In this document: in pieces, positions 1-7,483 of the stretch | How the letters are laid out: every line of letters begins with the position of its first letter | Position numbering within the stretch: position 1 is the stretch's first letter | Origin: Firmicutes bacterium UBA1422 | GTDB lineage: Bacteria > Bacillota > Clostridia > Peptostreptococcales > Anaerovoracaceae | Direction of reading: 5' to 3' | Assembly (NCBI GenBank): GCA_002304835.1 | Contig: DBPK01000016.1 | Span: forward strand, 1-64,000 | Length of the DNA stretch: 64,000 nucleotides | Position numbers and translations under genes: made by a program | The notes under the pieces: model-generated | What the model was told of the DNA's origin: nothing | Seen by the model: the letters and a program-made list of their open reading frames with translations, nothing else | Databases searched by the model: none

Positions 1-1480
1 TACTGCCGCATCATCTTCGTCATAGACCATAAACCAGAAGCTTCCTGCATCCGAATTGCTTTCTCCGTCAAGTGCTTTTGTGACTTTCAGACTTCCTTCT
101 ATAGTTGTGTAATCATTTGTTATCGTTGCACTTTCTTCGCCGTCAAGGACGGTCAGAGCAATGGCTCCCGCACCGCTTATCCCTGTCAGTTCTTTATCAT
201 CGATAACACTGCCTGTGGATATCACATTGCCGTCTGCATCCGTTTCTGCCAGGTAATATGTTTTTCTGTCAAGATCATCGAATGTCACTGTGGATGATAC
301 CCCGTTGGTCACCTCTATCTTTTCCGGGCCTTCTGCCATATCGGTCAAGGCTTCATCATTGAAAAGTGCTGCGTAGAAATCTCCGCTGAAATCTGTCCAG
401 GCACTTCCGTCCAGTTTCACCGCCTTTGTTACTTCTATCTTACTGATATATTCATAGTTGTTTTCAATATCGACTTCGACCTGAGGCTGTGTGCTTTCAT
501 TTGTCAGAACTGCTTCGCTGTACTGCCCGGTAACTTCTGCAAGCTTGTACTGTCCGCTGGTTCCTCCGGCTTCGATCACATTTCCGTTTTCATCGGTCTC
601 TGCTACGTAATATGTTCCCAGCTCCACATTTTCAAACAGTACATCAAAGTCAGCTCCGTTTACGCTGTTTGCGCTTTTCACACTTTCTGCAACCAGTGTA
701 TACTGGTCACCTTCCTTTGTGAAAAGTCCGAAGTAAAAGGTTTCGTCAAAATCTTCCTTGCCGGATGCTGCGCCTGTTATTGATTTGTTTACTTTTATCT
801 TTCCTTTGATCTTTTCAAATGTATTGGTTATTGTGATATTCTTATCTCTCGCTTCAGCAGTTAATGTGGCCGTCTGTTCGCTGTATGTTATTGTGGCCAG
901 CTTCATGCCGAAAAGGACTATGTCAGTGGTCTGCTCAACTCCCTCGGAATCAGTTTCTACGATCGTGTATTCACCCAGAGGCAAATCTGATACTGTGACT
1001 TCATTATATGTGCCATCTGAATTTCTTGTTATCTCCAGAGGATCTGGCGTTACTGCCGCATCATCTTCGTCATAAACCATGAACCAGAAGCTTCCGGCAT
1101 CCGAATTGCTTTCTCCGTCAAGTGCTTTTGTGACTTTCAGACTTCCTTCTATAGTTGTGTAATCATTTGTTATCGTTGCGCTTTCTTCTCCGTCAAGCTC
1201 CGTAAGAGCGATGGCTCCCGTACCGCTTATCCCTGTCAGTTCTTTATCATCGATAACACTGCCTGTGGATATAACATTGCCGTCTGCATCCGTTTCTGCC
1301 AGGTAATATGTTTTTCTGTCAAGATCTTCGAATGTCACTGTGGATGATACCCCGTTGGTCACCTCTATCTTTTCCGGGCCTTCTGCCATATCGGTCAAAG
1401 CTTCATCATTGAAAAGTGCCGCATAGAAGTCTCCGTCAAAATCTGTCCAGGCACTTCCGTCCAGTTTTACTGCCTTTTTC
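1..1480 (-). CDS. Cna-B-type repeat region of a surface adhesin (continuation after a frameshift; runs off the left edge)
   Basis: The minus strand stays open from about 1480 to the window edge. It encodes beta-rich modules typical of Cna-B/SpaA stalk domains of Gram-positive adhesins and pilins, with recurring phrases such as KVTKAVKLDG, YYLAETDADGNV and ITNTFEK. It lacks its own start codon and ribosome-binding site. Its reading frame joins the N-terminal ORF (1436-2293) one base out of phase at a run of five A (plus-strand T 1475-1479), so the two parts are probably one gene. A supra-module of 1050 bp (350 residues) begins to repeat: bases 1 onward match 1051 onward almost exactly. The C-terminus, where a sorting signal would be expected, is outside the window. 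Isopeptide-stabilised stalk repeats in a cell-surface adhesin is the family-based inference. Confidence 0.7.
1..1480. repeat. Direct repeat, 1050-bp period, within the adhesin gene
   Basis: The segment from 1 to about 430 recurs at 1051 to about 1480 with only scattered substitutions. The spacing is 1050 bp, so each unit adds 350 residues in frame. The right-hand copy ends exactly where the frameshift with the N-terminal region occurs. This suggests repeat recombination, or assembly collapse, at that junction. Confidence 0.85.
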
Positions 1481-2293
1481 AAGGAATGTATTTGTAAAGG
1501 TGGCTTTTCCATAAATGCCATACAGAAAATGACTTATCCTGCCCTCGTTGCATTCAAGCTTTATCTCACCGTTAACTATACTGAATTTATAAGGCCCCAG
1601 ATTTTTTTCTTTTATCCATCTCCAAGTAAGGTCTTCATGTTCTCCATCACCGTTTGAAAAAAATGTTCTTTCTCCGTGAATATAAACAAAATCAAGTTTA
1701 TCTGTTGAAGGGTCTGCTAACTGTACTTGTGTTTTTATCTCTGCACGCTGACCCCAATCAAGTTGATTTTTCGTCCAGACTATGGCATATTCACTGCCTT
1801 GTTTTATCACCGCAAAGTTTGCCCCGCCCGAAGTTGTGTACGAATTACTGTCTCCTTCTATTTTGACTACGTTGTTGTATTGCCTGACCCCACGATCCGA
1901 TACTTTTACAGTCACCAGCTTACTGCTTTCATCATATACTACGCCGTCCTCATCATCGGGTATAACTTCTTTCAGTACATATTTATACGTTCCCTTTTTT
2001 TCTGTTATACTTGAAAAAGTTATTTTGCCGTCCGCATCATTTGTGCCTGTGGCAACAACTGACCCTGTAGGATCTCCGTTTGCATCTGCTTTATATGCCT
2101 CAAAATTAAATTCCCCGCCTTCAAGATCCTTGTTTTCAAGAACCTTATATGCTTCCAGATTGAACGTCTTGCCACATTCCGGCGGGCCCCCAGGTGTTGC
2201 ATATGCAGTTGAAAAGTTTATGCCCAGTCCGGTAAATGCCATTGCAATTGCCAGTATCCAGGCTATGTACTTTTTGCTCCTCCTATTTTCCAT
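1436..2293 (-). CDS. Isopeptide-pilin-type surface protein, N-terminal part (frameshifted)
   Basis: I start translation at 2293, because AGGAG lies 8-9 nt upstream; an in-frame extension to 2344 has no such site. Residues 1-32 form a signal peptide: basic start, hydrophobic core AWILAIAMAFTGLG, then cleavage near AYA. Residues about 38-140 match the FctA/Spy0128 pilin isopeptide domain, with FNFEAYKAD, a GKITF strand and YKYVLKEV followed by DxxxxxVTVKV. A second domain of unclear type ends in KATFTNTF, after which the frame runs out of phase into a short tail and stops. Reading one base differently at the A5 run restores the Cna-B frame. This may be a real inactivating or phase-variable shift, or an error in a repeat-rich stretch. 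A c-di-GMP riboswitch and terminator precede it. Confidence 0.75.
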   Translation of the reverse strand: MENRRSKKYIAWILAIAMAFTGLGINFSTAYATPGGPPECGKTFNLEAYKVLENKDLEGGEFNFEAYKADANGDPTGSVVATGTNDADGKITFSSITEKKGTYKYVLKEVIPDDEDGVVYDESSKLVTVKVSDRGVRQYNNVVKIEGDSNSYTTSGGANFAVIKQGSEYAIVWTKNQLDWGQRAEIKTQVQLADPSTDKLDFVYIHGERTFFSNGDGEHEDLTWRWIKEKNLGPYKFSIVNGEIKLECNEGRISHFLYGIYGKATFTNTFLEKGSKTGRKCLDRF

Positions 2294-2344
2294 TTTCCCA
2301 TTCTCCTTCCGTTTAGTTCGTAACTTTTTTTGCCGGGACCGCAA

Positions 2345-2381
2345 ATAAAAAAGTTACCGTTTTTTCGGAAGTAACGGTAAC
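2345..2381 (-). terminator. Intrinsic terminator of the adhesin riboswitch
   Basis: On the minus strand GTTACCGTT pairs with AACGGTAAC across an 11-nt loop and is followed by six T. The left arm begins inside the last conserved segment of the c-di-GMP aptamer. Aptamer folding and terminator formation therefore look mutually exclusive, the usual layout for a ligand-ON switch (inference). Confidence 0.85.
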
Positions 2382-2476
2382 TGGCTATCTTGGCAGTAGT
2401 TCTTTCAATTGATATTATTTCCCCAAGACCCTGTAGTTTTGCGCCACAGCCTCACGACTGCTTTGCTTTTTTCGAT
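2376..2476 (-). promoter_or_regulatory. Cyclic di-GMP-I riboswitch (GEMM-I) upstream of the adhesin
   Basis: The minus strand carries the GEMM-I landmarks in order: GCAAAGC, a hairpin closed by a GNRA tetraloop (CAGTC-GTGA-GGCTG), GGCGCAAA, CTACAGGGTC, then GATAGCCAGTTACC. The same landmarks occur in the two riboswitches at 3.7 and 3.9 kb. It lies between a promoter at 2535-2563 and the terminator at 2345-2381 and leads directly to the surface-protein gene. Confidence 0.85.
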
Positions 2477-2534
2477 TCGTTGAGACAAAAAAATATCCGC
2501 CCGTAATTGTCTCATAATCTCTTTCCCTAATAAA

Positions 2535-2563
2535 AAAATACGCCTTTTCGGGACTAATGTCAA
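2535..2563 (-). promoter_or_regulatory. Promoter of the adhesin transcript
   Basis: TTGACA (2558-2563) and TATTTT (2535-2540) on the minus strand are separated by 17 bp. Transcription would start just before the riboswitch aptamer. Confidence 0.75.
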
Positions 2564-2627
2564 GGTTTTTTTGAAAAAAGCGGGTTTTTTTATGATGGTT
2601 TTGTGAAGACTCTTTGATCCAAAAAAG

Positions 2628-2661
2628 AAAAAAACCCAAATATTCGCAGTTATTCGGGTTT
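2628..2661 (-). terminator. Terminator after the metalloprotease gene
   Basis: An 11-bp stem AAACCCGAATA/TATTTGGGTTT with an 8-nt loop and a T-run lies 46 bp past the protease stop. It separates the protease transcript from the adhesin promoter. Confidence 0.85.
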
Positions 2662-2706
2662 CCTTCTTGTATTTTGTAAGCAAATTCTTGCCCTTTTGAC
2701 TTGTTT

Positions 2707-3546
2707 TTACCAGGCCCAGCTGTACTGATTGTAGGTTCTTGTTATGTCTTCTTGTGTTATGCCGGTTGCCTGCTCGTTTATATAGCTGTATGTTTTAGGC
2801 CTTTCTGCCTTTAGTTTTGTTCCGTTCTCCAGGTAGTTCCTGTAGGATTCGGCAAAATACTCATCCGATGTACTTGTAACGTAGGCCTTATTGGTTCCTG
2901 TATACTTGTCCTTCTCTTCCTGATATATGGCCTGGAAAGTGCTGGTCTTTGCGGCTTTATTTTTCAGTGTGCTTAAGAAATGACCCATCTCATGTCTGAA
3001 CACTCCCGTACTTACAGCCTGCAGCCCTATGTAATGTTTGGAAGTACTGAAAATACCGGCATATCTTGCGTCGGGTTCTATCTTTATTGTGAAACCCAGT
3101 TTGTCAAATGCATTTGCCAGAGCCGGGGTCACTGTTGCTTTCAGTTGGCTTGCCGTCGTTGTATTTACTGTACCTGCGGCAGGTTTTGCTGTTGTAGTTG
3201 TATATGTAGTAGTAGTTTTTACGGTTTTTACTATCTTTTTTTTCTGATTTTGTTTTGCTGTGGTAACTATTTTTTTGTTTACTGTTTTTTTCTGTGTTAC
3301 TTTCTGGGTACTTGTATTTTTTATTGTTTTTGTTCCGTATTTTATGGTTATCTTTTTTGTCTTCTTATATGTCTTCTTTGCTACTTTTTTTGTTTTTATG
3401 ACTTTTTTGCTTATTTTTTTGGTTACTTTTTTGCTTGTCTTGCCGGTTGCCCCATAACCAAAATCAGCAGTCACCGCAAGCGCACCGCTTGTGAAAACCG
3501 CTAATATCAATATGAGTGCTGTCACTCTTGCTATTCTCTTTAACAT
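2707..3546 (-). CDS. Secreted PPEP/lethal-factor-like zinc metalloprotease
   Basis: The start at 3546 is fixed by GGAGGT 8 nt upstream; a TTG further up has no such site. The 279-residue product has a signal peptide (KRIARVTALILILAVFTSGALA), then roughly 90 residues that are almost all Lys, Thr and Val, then a catalytic domain of about 140 residues. That domain contains HEMGH, the HExxH zinc motif, and about 40 residues later SDEYFAESYRNYL and PKTYSYIN. These match the layout of clostridial Pro-Pro endopeptidases (PPEP-1/Zmp1) and the anthrax lethal-factor catalytic fold, in which the downstream Glu is the third zinc ligand. Probable role: extracellular cleavage of surface proteins, with the neighbouring adhesin the obvious candidate. 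Substrate specificity cannot be read from sequence. Two tandem c-di-GMP-I riboswitches lie in its leader. Confidence 0.8.
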   Translation of the reverse strand: MLKRIARVTALILILAVFTSGALAVTADFGYGATGKTSKKVTKKISKKVIKTKKVAKKTYKKTKKITIKYGTKTIKNTSTQKVTQKKTVNKKIVTTAKQNQKKKIVKTVKTTTTYTTTTAKPAAGTVNTTTASQLKATVTPALANAFDKLGFTIKIEPDARYAGIFSTSKHYIGLQAVSTGVFRHEMGHFLSTLKNKAAKTSTFQAIYQEEKDKYTGTNKAYVTSTSDEYFAESYRNYLENGTKLKAERPKTYSYINEQATGITQEDITRTYNQYSWAW

Positions 3547-3594
3547 TTTTCCGTACCTCCGAATAAATTTGTCTTTCAAAATACATTTGATAAA

Positions 3595-3628
3595 CTAAAA
3601 ACGACTGTCGGGTGTTTGACAGTCGTTT
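3595..3628 (-). terminator. Terminator of the second (gene-proximal) c-di-GMP riboswitch
   Basis: The stem AAACGACTGTC/GACAGTCGTTT (11 bp, 8-nt loop) is followed by T-rich sequence on the minus strand. It lies about 60 nt after the aptamer and about 50 nt before the protease start. Its CTGTC segment is complementary to GACAG inside the aptamer, which offers an antiterminator pairing. Confidence 0.85.
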
Positions 3629-3687
3629 GCTTTTCGAAAGGCACATAAAATGCTTTTTCTCTTATCGCTGATAGCTGCGAACTATCT

Positions 3688-3768
3688 GCGGCAACCGGCT
3701 GTCATACCTTGCGGTTTAGACCCTTGGCTTTGCGTCACAGGATTTCTCCTGCTTTGCCCAATCAATAT
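3688..3768 (-). promoter_or_regulatory. Cyclic di-GMP-I riboswitch, second of a tandem pair
   Basis: The minus strand reads GGGCAAAGC, a perfect stem AGGA-GAAA-TCCT with a GNRA tetraloop, GTGACGCAAAGCC, AAGGGTC, then GACAGCCGGTTGCC. This is a textbook GEMM-I aptamer. It is followed by its own terminator before the protease gene. Confidence 0.95.
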
Positions 3769-3817
3769 TTAGTTTTTGTACGGATCACTCCACCGGGCGC
3801 GTGCTCGGTTTACGGAT

Positions 3818-3847
3818 AAAAAAAGCCATTCGGGGTATCCGAATGGC
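3818..3847 (-). terminator. Terminator of the first c-di-GMP riboswitch
   Basis: On the minus strand GCCATTCGG and CCGAATGGC form a 9-bp stem with a 5-nt loop and seven T. It lies about 43 nt after the first aptamer. Confidence 0.9.
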
Positions 3848-3888
3848 AGTTCACGCATTAGTGTTGTAATATCCATACACATTTTTTA

Positions 3889-3969
3889 ATGCGGCAGCTG
3901 GCTGGCATACCTTACGGCTTAGCCCCTTAGCTTTGCGTCATAGGATTTCTCCTACTTTGCCATTACTGA
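3889..3969 (-). promoter_or_regulatory. Cyclic di-GMP-I riboswitch, first of a tandem pair
   Basis: The minus strand reads TGGCAAAGT, stem AGGA-GAAA-TCCT, ATGACGCAAAGC, AAGGGGC, then GCCAGCCAGCTGCC. It is nearly identical in its conserved positions to the second aptamer 200 bp downstream. The two aptamers with separate terminators are stacked in one leader. Confidence 0.95.
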
Positions 3970-3988
3970 ATACTTTTTTATGTAATAT

Positions 3989-4017
3989 ACTATAAACTAT
4001 ATTTTTTTCTTTGTCAA
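3989..4017 (-). promoter_or_regulatory. Promoter of the riboswitch-metalloprotease transcript
   Basis: TTGACA (4012-4017) and TATAGT (3989-3994) on the minus strand are 17 bp apart, just upstream of the first aptamer. It is the only promoter I can recognise for the protease, so both riboswitches should act in series on one transcript of more than 400 nt of leader. Confidence 0.85.
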
Positions 4018-4069
4018 CTATATTTTTTCTTTTTCATTTACATTCTTGTTATACCCTTTAAAAAGGAAA

Positions 4070-4615
4070 TTAAACATTATTCTGTAAATTTTCCCACTCT
4101 TCCTTTGTAATGGAATAGCAAAGCACATCCCTGTCCGTTCCGTCATATATCCTGTAAGCTTTTCTTAATGTGCCTTCGTAAGAAAATCCCAGTTTGTCGA
4201 TTACCTTCTGCGATCTTTTGTTTTCCGGGGCTGTACAGACGGAAATGATATCAAGTTCCATTTTATCAAACCCATAATCGATGGCAGCCTTTGCCGCCTC
4301 TGTCATGAACCCTTTGTTCCAGAAATCTCTGCCCAACCAGTATCCCAATTCTCTGCTTTTTATTTCAGGTCTTTTTTTGTCATCCTCAAGACCTATGCAT
4401 CCGATTATCTTTCCGCTTTTTTTGTCGATTATTTTCCATGTTGTTCCGGCAAAAAAGACGGTGTTGATTATCTGTATGGATTCCTCAAGGCTTTCATGGG
4501 GCTTCCAGCCTGCCTTGGGCCCGACATTTGGATCTTTGGCCAAAGCCAGAAGTTCCGGGCCGTCATCAAAGGTCCACTCTCTAAGTCTCAGTCTGTTTGT
4601 TTCAATGGTTTCCAT
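4070..4615 (-). CDS. GNAT-family N-acetyltransferase (RimJ/RimL-like)
   Basis: The start at 4615 follows AGAGGTGG; a GTG three codons upstream overlaps that site and is less likely. The 181-residue product has the order typical of RimJ/RimL acetyltransferases: ETNRLRLREW at the N-terminus, IGCIGLED in the central strand, ELGYWLGRDFWNKGFMTEA (acetyl-CoA pyrophosphate loop region), and ENKRSQKVIDKLGF near the end. The family acetylates N-terminal amines of proteins or small molecules; the substrate here is unknown. It starts 23 bp after the stop of the LTA-synthase-like gene and is probably the last gene of that transcript. Confidence 0.85.
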   Translation of the reverse strand: METIETNRLRLREWTFDDGPELLALAKDPNVGPKAGWKPHESLEESIQIINTVFFAGTTWKIIDKKSGKIIGCIGLEDDKKRPEIKSRELGYWLGRDFWNKGFMTEAAKAAIDYGFDKMELDIISVCTAPENKRSQKVIDKLGFSYEGTLRKAYRIYDGTDRDVLCYSITKEEWENLQNNV

Positions 4616-4637
4616 TTTGACCACCTCTTCAATATTC

Positions 4638-6620
4638 CTACTCAGTTGTGCTTAATATCTCTTTGTCCTCTTTGTCAAACTGACTTACTTTCATTTTAGA
4701 TACGTCCAGTGGATCCACTTCTTCCTGGAGCCCCAGCACAGTAGAGCCAAGATATATGGTTTTGAGTATTTTGCCCTCCAGGGATATCCTGCTGGATTCA
4801 GTAAAGTTTTTTCCTTTTATATAATACTTGTCTCCTATTTTTACGACCTTGCTTATTCTTATATCTTTGACACCCATTTTCATTTCTATAGTCTTAAAAG
4901 GATTTTTGCCGTTATATATATACTTTTCTCCGTAAAGCATGTCGTACTGAAGAATCTCAAGATCTTTTTCATAATCTTTGCTTTTTTTGTGATTCTGGTG
5001 ATATGTAACCATTGTGCCCTGTTTTATGCCAAGTCTGTCAAGCACCTCTGCCGATATGCCATATGCCTTAAGATCCTGATCTTTTTGCTTCATTGGGAAA
5101 TTGCTCCAGATAACATAATCTGTCTCATATGTGTTCCTGCCGTGTTTGAGTTTATCATCACTTATATCAGGCAGGTTTGGCAAATGGTCTCCGTATATGA
5201 CAAGTACGATTTCTTCGTCGTATGTCTTGAGCTCTTTCATTAGTTCGCCGATGAATTCGTCCATTTCATTAAGCTGATTCACATAGTACTCCCATGAATA
5301 TTTTGTTTCCTCCGACGGAGATTTTTCAACTGCTATTCCCGGATCTTCAAGCACCTTTTCTTCCGGGTATGCACCGTGACCTTCTACGGATATGGTATAA
5401 ATATAATCCGAGCCTTTTGTTGATTTAAGGGCATCAGTTATCTGCTGAGTAAGAACATAATCTTTGGCCCAGTTTTTTGGTGTTCTGTTCACCTTGTTCA
5501 TATACTCAACGGAAGTAAAGGTGTCAAACCCCAGATTGGCAAATACCTGATTTCTTCCATAAAAAGTCGCTCTGTGATTATGTATGGCATGGGTAGAATA
5601 TCCTATGCTTTTTAGATCGTAAGCAACACTTTCACAAACCGTATCTTCCAGTAATGACTTATGAGGATATTCTCCAGGACCGAAAAAATGGACACTCATT
5701 CCGGTCATGACTTCAAACTCCACATTGGCCGTTCCCGCTCCCACTGCGGGAGAAAGAAATATGCCGCTGGAATTGTTTTTCATAAGTTTCCTGAAGTTGG
5801 GTATGGCATCTTCAGAAAGCTTGAGACCTTTTACTGTTTCGGGGTCCATAAAAGCTTCCATCTGGAGAAAAAGAATGTTTGGATGGCTTTCGTTCCCGTC
5901 ACTGCCCTTTGCGGCCACAGTTGTTTCCATTTCTTTTTTTGTAAATATGGATCTGACCTTTTCTTTTGAATAGTCTTTCGGTTTCCCTATCCCTGTATTG
6001 AACCATGTGTTTATGAAGCAGTAAGGAAATCCGTTATCGCGGAATCCGTATGCCAGGTTGGGAAAATAAGTCTCGATCGTTCCTGTTCTTATCAGCAATC
6101 CCGAAACGCCGAAGGTTATCAGTATAATTACTGCCACAACAGCAAATCTTCTTTTGTGATTTGCATGTTTTCCGTGCTTTGGGATCTTTCTTCTCAAAAA
6201 AACGAATAGGGCAACCACAAGGGCAATTCCTGCTGCTATCAAGACCATTTGTAAAACGGAAAAATAGTTGCTCACTATGGAAAGCCCTTCCTTAAAGGAA
6301 AGTATGTCATAAACAGTAAACGGGGTCATTCTTTTTGAAAGTATTATTCCGTTCACTATGCCTAGAATTATCCATATGAACGAGATCGTGGCAAAGGCTG
6401 CCGCCCGCCTCTTGAACAAGAATCCCAGCGAAATGGTTGCAAGGATCAAAAGAGAATTATATAAAAATATCAAAGGACTCTGAACAAAAAACAGAAAGCC
6501 TCCCCATATGCTCTGCCTTGCCAGTGTTTCAATTATCAAATTTGTTACGATGGCCAGTAAAATAACTGCGGCAATGACATTGTGCAGATATTTTCGATAA
6601 AAAGTCTTTATTCCGGTCAT
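4638..6620 (-). CDS. LTA synthase-family membrane sulfatase-fold enzyme
   Basis: A 660-residue protein with about five N-terminal membrane segments (residues 15-185) and an extracellular alkaline-phosphatase/sulfatase fold. Visible motifs are NILFLQMEAF (metal-binding Glu), GTANVEFEVMTG with the predicted catalytic Thr, SVEGHGAYP (His ligand) and VIYGDHLPNL (Asp-His ligands). These match LtaS-type enzymes, which transfer glycerol-phosphate from phosphatidylglycerol onto a lipid anchor, and related phosphoglycerol transferases. About 90 residues after the catalytic domain form a beta-rich tail (DIRISKVVKIGDKYYI). Its start overlaps the rsmA stop by 4 bp, indicating coupling. Exact polymer product is not decidable from sequence. 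Confidence 0.85.
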   Translation of the reverse strand: MTGIKTFYRKYLHNVIAAVILLAIVTNLIIETLARQSIWGGFLFFVQSPLIFLYNSLLILATISLGFLFKRRAAAFATISFIWIILGIVNGIILSKRMTPFTVYDILSFKEGLSIVSNYFSVLQMVLIAAGIALVVALFVFLRRKIPKHGKHANHKRRFAVVAVIILITFGVSGLLIRTGTIETYFPNLAYGFRDNGFPYCFINTWFNTGIGKPKDYSKEKVRSIFTKKEMETTVAAKGSDGNESHPNILFLQMEAFMDPETVKGLKLSEDAIPNFRKLMKNNSSGIFLSPAVGAGTANVEFEVMTGMSVHFFGPGEYPHKSLLEDTVCESVAYDLKSIGYSTHAIHNHRATFYGRNQVFANLGFDTFTSVEYMNKVNRTPKNWAKDYVLTQQITDALKSTKGSDYIYTISVEGHGAYPEEKVLEDPGIAVEKSPSEETKYSWEYYVNQLNEMDEFIGELMKELKTYDEEIVLVIYGDHLPNLPDISDDKLKHGRNTYETDYVIWSNFPMKQKDQDLKAYGISAEVLDRLGIKQGTMVTYHQNHKKSKDYEKDLEILQYDMLYGEKYIYNGKNPFKTIEMKMGVKDIRISKVVKIGDKYYIKGKNFTESSRISLEGKILKTIYLGSTVLGLQEEVDPLDVSKMKVSQFDKEDKEILSTTE

Positions 6621-7483
6621 TCTTTTTTTTGCTCCTCAAATAGTTTGTTTGCTATGTCTGCAAACTCCTGCATTGTAAGGGTCTCAGCTCTCCTTAACGG
6701 ATCTGTGCCTGTAAGCTCAAGTATTCTTGACGATTTTTCCTTATCGTTTCCCGTCGCATTGGCCAATGAATTCCGCAGAGTTTTTCTTCGCTGTCCGAAT
6801 CCTGCTCTTATGCATTTAAAAAAGGTTTTCTCGTCTTTGACGTAAACAGGCTTACTGCTTCTTATATCAAGTCTTAAAACTCTTGAATCCACTTTGGGTC
6901 TTGGCACGAATGCCTCTTTTGGCACATTAGCTATATGCTTTACTGTGCAGTAATACTGTACTGCCAGAGAAAGCGCTCCGTAAGTTTTTGTACCCGGTCC
7001 GGCTTCCATTCTTTCCGCAACTTCTTTCTGCATCATTACAGTTATGCTTTTTGCGGATATGTTTTCTTCGAGTATTTTCATTATTATGGGCGTTGTAATA
7101 TAGTAAGGAAGGTTGCCCAAAATTTTTATTGTGGCAAAATCTCCTGCATCTGCTATTATTCTTCCAAGATCGCATTTTAGGATGTCTTCATTTATTATTT
7201 GGATATTATCGTATTCTTTTAGGGTGAACTCAAGTATCGGTATAAGACTTTTGTCTATTTCTATTGCTATTACCTTTGAAGCTTTTTGAGCCGCTTCATT
7301 TGTAAGCACACCCATGCCCGGACCTATTTCTATTATAAGGTCTGTGTCTTCGATTTCTGCTGCTTCAATTATAGTGTCACGTATCTTTTTGTCCGTAAGA
7401 AAATTCTGGCCCAGGCTTTTTGTATGTCTGAATCCGGGATTCTCGGATATTTCAGGAATTTTTTCTGTCTTGTAAGGCTTCAT
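6617..7483 (-). CDS. rsmA: 16S rRNA (adenine1518-N6/adenine1519-N6)-dimethyltransferase
   Basis: A 288-residue Rossmann-fold methyltransferase of the KsgA/Dim1 family. It shows KSLGQNFLTD at residues 23-32, the SAM-binding EIGPGMGVLT, and NLPYYIT, the NLPY catalytic motif. It dimethylates two adjacent adenines of helix 45 in 16S rRNA. The start follows AAGGAAG, and the first ten codons overlap the end of rnmV, the usual neighbour in Firmicutes. Length and motifs are complete. Confidence 0.97.
   Translation of the reverse strand: MKPYKTEKIPEISENPGFRHTKSLGQNFLTDKKIRDTIIEAAEIEDTDLIIEIGPGMGVLTNEAAQKASKVIAIEIDKSLIPILEFTLKEYDNIQIINEDILKCDLGRIIADAGDFATIKILGNLPYYITTPIIMKILEENISAKSITVMMQKEVAERMEAGPGTKTYGALSLAVQYYCTVKHIANVPKEAFVPRPKVDSRVLRLDIRSSKPVYVKDEKTFFKCIRAGFGQRRKTLRNSLANATGNDKEKSSRILELTGTDPLRRAETLTMQEFADIANKLFEEQKKE

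Noticed and set aside
758..1075. Plus-strand frame inside the adhesin repeats
   Set aside because: Antisense to the open Cna-B frame; the minus strand explains the codon pattern.
1..1480. Repeats considered as CRISPR
   Set aside because: The unit is 1050 bp, coding and in frame; there are no short repeats with unique spacers anywhere in the window.
2405..2683. Minus-strand reading frame upstream of the adhesin
   Set aside because: It runs through the riboswitch aptamer, the promoter and the protease terminator, and has no ribosome-binding site.
2980..3504. Plus-strand Cys/Phe-rich frame across the protease gene
   Set aside because: It is the antisense shadow of the Lys/Thr-rich linker and has no start signal or family resemblance.
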